From Microcoleaceae cyanobacterium UBA11344 (GTDB taxonomy: Bacteria > Cyanobacteriota > Cyanobacteriia > Cyanobacteriales > Microcoleaceae): DNA of 6,703 nucleotides. This document shows, one piece after another, positions 4,581 through 6,703 of the stretch (position 1 is the stretch's first letter; each line of letters begins with the position of its first letter). The notes under the pieces were generated by a model. The model worked only from the letters and a program-made list of their open reading frames with translations. It made no database searches and was not told the origin of the DNA. Location: contig DMYK01000046.1 in the NCBI GenBank assembly GCA_003483675.1, positions 5,087-11,789 of the forward strand, given 5' to 3'. The position numbers and the translations under genes are program-made.

Positions 4581-6703
4581 ATGTCTCACCCCCTGTATGT
4601 AGCCTTCATTTGGCACCAACACCAACCGCTGTACAAATCCCGAGTATCTGCTAACACAACAGAGACTCAATACCGACTGCCTTGGGTGCGCTTGCACGGA
4701 GTAAAAGATTACTTGGATTTAGTGCTAATTCTGGCAAAATATCCCAAGCTGCATCAAACTGTAAACCTTGTTCCTTCGTTGATTTTACAGATAGAAGACT
4801 ACATCGCAGACCGAGCATTAGACCCATATTTAGCTGTAGCTCTGAAGCGCACCGAGGATTTAAACATCCCAGAACAAGAGTTTATTTTAGAACACTTCTT
4901 TGACGCCAATTACCACACCCTAATTCAGCCGCACCCCCGTTACGCTCAACTCTACACTCAGCGGCAAGAAAACGGCATTCAGTGGTGTTTGGAAAATTGG
5001 AATCAGCATGATTTTAGCGACTTATTGGCCTGGCACAATTTAGCTTGGATTGACCCGCTGTTTTGGGATGACCCGGAGATTGCAGGATGGCTGAAAAAAG
5101 GGCAAAATTTTAGTTGGGCCGATCGCCACAAAATCTACTCCAAACAAAAACAAATCCTCGCCAGAATCATTCCCCAGCACCGTCAGATGCAAGCTGAGGG
5201 ACAATTAGAAGTCTCCACAACCCCCTATACACACCCGATTTTGCCACTGCTTGCAGACACCAACGGCGGCCGCGTAGCTATTCCTAACATGACGCTGCCA
5301 CAACATCGGTTTCAGTGGGCAGAAGATATTCCCCGACACCTCAGAAAATCCTGGGAAATGTATGAAGATAGGTTTCATTGCGAACCTCGCGGTTTGTGGC
5401 CCTCAGAACAGGCAGTCAGCCCGCAAATTTTGCCCTACATTGCCAAACAAGGGTTTAAATGGATAGTCTCGGACGAAGCAGTTTTGGGGTGGACAATTAA
5501 ACACTTTTTTAACCGCGACGCGACAGGGAATGTCTGCGAACCAGAATTGTTATATCGCCCTTATCGCTTAGAAACGCCTGCTGGTGATTTGGCGATCGTA
5601 TTTCGAGACCACAGATTGTCTGATTTGATCGGATTTACCTACGGTTCGATGGAACCGAAAAAAGCAGCATCAGATTTAGTGGGACACTTAGAGGCGATCG
5701 CCCGAACTCTCAAACGCCGACAGTCCAGCGGTGGCACATCCTTAGAAAATCCCTGGTTAGTTACGATCGCCCTAGACGGCGAAAATTGCTGGGAATTCTA
5801 TCCCCAAGACGGCAAACCCTTCCTAGAATCTCTCTATCAAACTCTCAGCATCGACCCAGATATTAAACTGGTGACAGTCTCGGAATTTCTCGACAAATTC
5901 CCAGCCACAGAAACAATTCCCGCAGCGCAACTCCACACCGGTTCTTGGGTTGACGGTTCTCTCACAACTTGGATCGGCGATCCCGCGAAAAATCGCGCTT
6001 GGGATTTGTTAGGCGCTGCAAGGCAAGTATTGGCCAACCATCCAGAAGCCACAGAAGAAAGCAATCCCGAAGCTTGGGAAGCACTTGATGCGGCCGAAGG
6101 TTCTGACTGGTTCTGGTGGTTTGGCGAAGGCCACACGTCGAACCAAGATGCCATGTTCGATCAGCTATTCCGGGAACACGTAGCGGCAATTTATGAAGCT
6201 CTCAACGAACCCGTACCCCCGGAAGTACGCCGGCAAGTAGAGGTGCACGAAGTTCAAGGCGACCACCAACCGCTGAGCTTTATTCACCCGGTGATTGACG
6301 GTATTGGTAATGAACAGGATTGGGACAAGGCTGGCCGGATTGAAGTTGGGGGAGCGAGGGGTACAATGCACCGCAGTTCTGCAATTCAGCGGCTTTGGTA
6401 CGGGGTGGATCACTTGAATTTTTACATTCGCGCCGACTTTAAGGCGGGTATTCGGCCGGGAATTGATTGCCCGCCGGAGTTGAATTTGTTGTGGTTTTAT
6501 CCCGATCGCCCGATGCACAACAGCCTGATTCCGCTGTCGGATTTGCCGGATACAGCACCGCTAAATTATCGATTCCACCATCAGTTAGAGATTAATTTGC
6601 TAACCAAAACGATTGGGTTTCAGCAAGCCGGAGAATGCGATCAGTGGCATTCTCATATCAGCCGCGCTCAAGTTGGCCTAGATAAATGTTTGGAGGTAGC
6701 AGT
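4581..6703 (+). CDS. Glycoside hydrolase family 57 protein, amylopullulanase/alpha-amylase-like (3' partial)
   Basis: At least 707 residues of a GH57 enzyme (COG1449 type) are present; the window cuts the gene before any stop. GH57 members hydrolyse or rearrange alpha-glucans (amylase, pullulanase, 4-alpha-glucanotransferase, branching enzyme), so a role in glycogen turnover is likely, but specificity cannot be read from sequence. All five conserved regions are visible: HQHQP (12-16); GQLEVSTTPYTHPILPLL from 207; GLWPSE with probable nucleophile Glu276; LDGEN with probable acid/base Asp399; and a helical region from Trp464 (WIGDPAKNRAWDLLGAARQVL). A SDWFWWFGEGH motif (Trp510) follows, then a beta-rich C-terminal part. 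Region 3 and 4 wording is closest to amylopullulanase-type members. No signal peptide is seen, so it is probably cytoplasmic. The ATG at 4581 is the only usable start: the frame has no other start codon back to the TAA at 4518-4520, and HQHQP is expected near the N-terminus. There is no Shine-Dalgarno; a C-rich repeat abuts the ATG. Confidence 0.95.
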   Translation, partial: MSHPLYVAFIWHQHQPLYKSRVSANTTETQYRLPWVRLHGVKDYLDLVLILAKYPKLHQTVNLVPSLILQIEDYIADRALDPYLAVALKRTEDLNIPEQEFILEHFFDANYHTLIQPHPRYAQLYTQRQENGIQWCLENWNQHDFSDLLAWHNLAWIDPLFWDDPEIAGWLKKGQNFSWADRHKIYSKQKQILARIIPQHRQMQAEGQLEVSTTPYTHPILPLLADTNGGRVAIPNMTLPQHRFQWAEDIPRHLRKSWEMYEDRFHCEPRGLWPSEQAVSPQILPYIAKQGFKWIVSDEAVLGWTIKHFFNRDATGNVCEPELLYRPYRLETPAGDLAIVFRDHRLSDLIGFTYGSMEPKKAASDLVGHLEAIARTLKRRQSSGGTSLENPWLVTIALDGENCWEFYPQDGKPFLESLYQTLSIDPDIKLVTVSEFLDKFPATETIPAAQLHTGSWVDGSLTTWIGDPAKNRAWDLLGAARQVLANHPEATEESNPEAWEALDAAEGSDWFWWFGEGHTSNQDAMFDQLFREHVAAIYEALNEPVPPEVRRQVEVHEVQGDHQPLSFIHPVIDGIGNEQDWDKAGRIEVGGARGTMHRSSAIQRLWYGVDHLNFYIRADFKAGIRPGIDCPPELNLLWFYPDRPMHNSLIPLSDLPDTAPLNYRFHHQLEINLLTKTIGFQQAGECDQWHSHISRAQVGLDKCLEVA
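5694..5701. repeat. HIP1 octamer GCGATCGC
   Basis: This is a second exact HIP1 palindrome, inside the GH57 gene (codons for EAIAR). Confidence 0.9.

Noticed and set aside
5837..6518. Three overlapping minus-strand ORFs of 75-117 codons
   Set aside because: All lie antisense to the well-conserved GH57 coding sequence and have no family resemblance.

Overview
The window looks like chromosomal DNA from a filamentous, non-picoplanktonic cyanobacterium, probably an Oscillatoria/Microcoleus/Phormidium-type organism. The evidence is the many CGATCG words, two full HIP1 octamers (GCGATCGC), heptameric short tandem repeats in the intergenic spaces, and typically cyanobacterial gene products: a PAS/GAF histidine kinase, a DUF3386 protein, a 79-residue stand-alone Nfu scaffold and a GH57 glucanase-type enzyme. 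The genus is a guess from style, not a measurement.

Layout, left to right. (1) Bases 1-1733, + strand: the 3' part of a sensor histidine kinase gene. The reading frame is open to the left edge, so the true start lies outside the window. (2) Bases 1734-1963: a spacer between convergent genes, holding a heptamer repeat with four G-runs and a weak terminator-like hairpin. (3) Bases 1964-3097, - strand: a stand-alone coiled-coil/PAS/PAS protein with no output domain. (4) Bases 3098-3466: a 369-base divergent spacer with an inverted repeat and possible promoters. (5) Bases 3467-4117, + strand: a DUF3386 protein, followed by a strong hairpin. (6) Bases 4248-4487, + strand: nfuA, with a possible NtcA box upstream. 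(7) Bases 4494-4580: two different tandem repeats back to back. The first contains a perfect 34-bp palindrome and probably serves as the nfuA terminator. The second runs up to the next start codon. (8) Bases 4581-6703, + strand: a GH57 glycoside hydrolase, complete at the 5' end and cut by the right edge.

The genes do not form one pathway. The kinase and the PAS-only protein are both signalling proteins facing each other, and could be functionally linked. The DUF3386, nfuA and GH57 genes share an orientation but are separated by hairpins and repeats, so they are more likely separate transcription units than a tight operon. I see no convincing new multi-gene system. The most unusual content is in the intergenic repeats: two arrays of one repeat family, in opposite orientations, that both fit the G-quadruplex pattern, and a palindromic heptamer array ending in a T-run.
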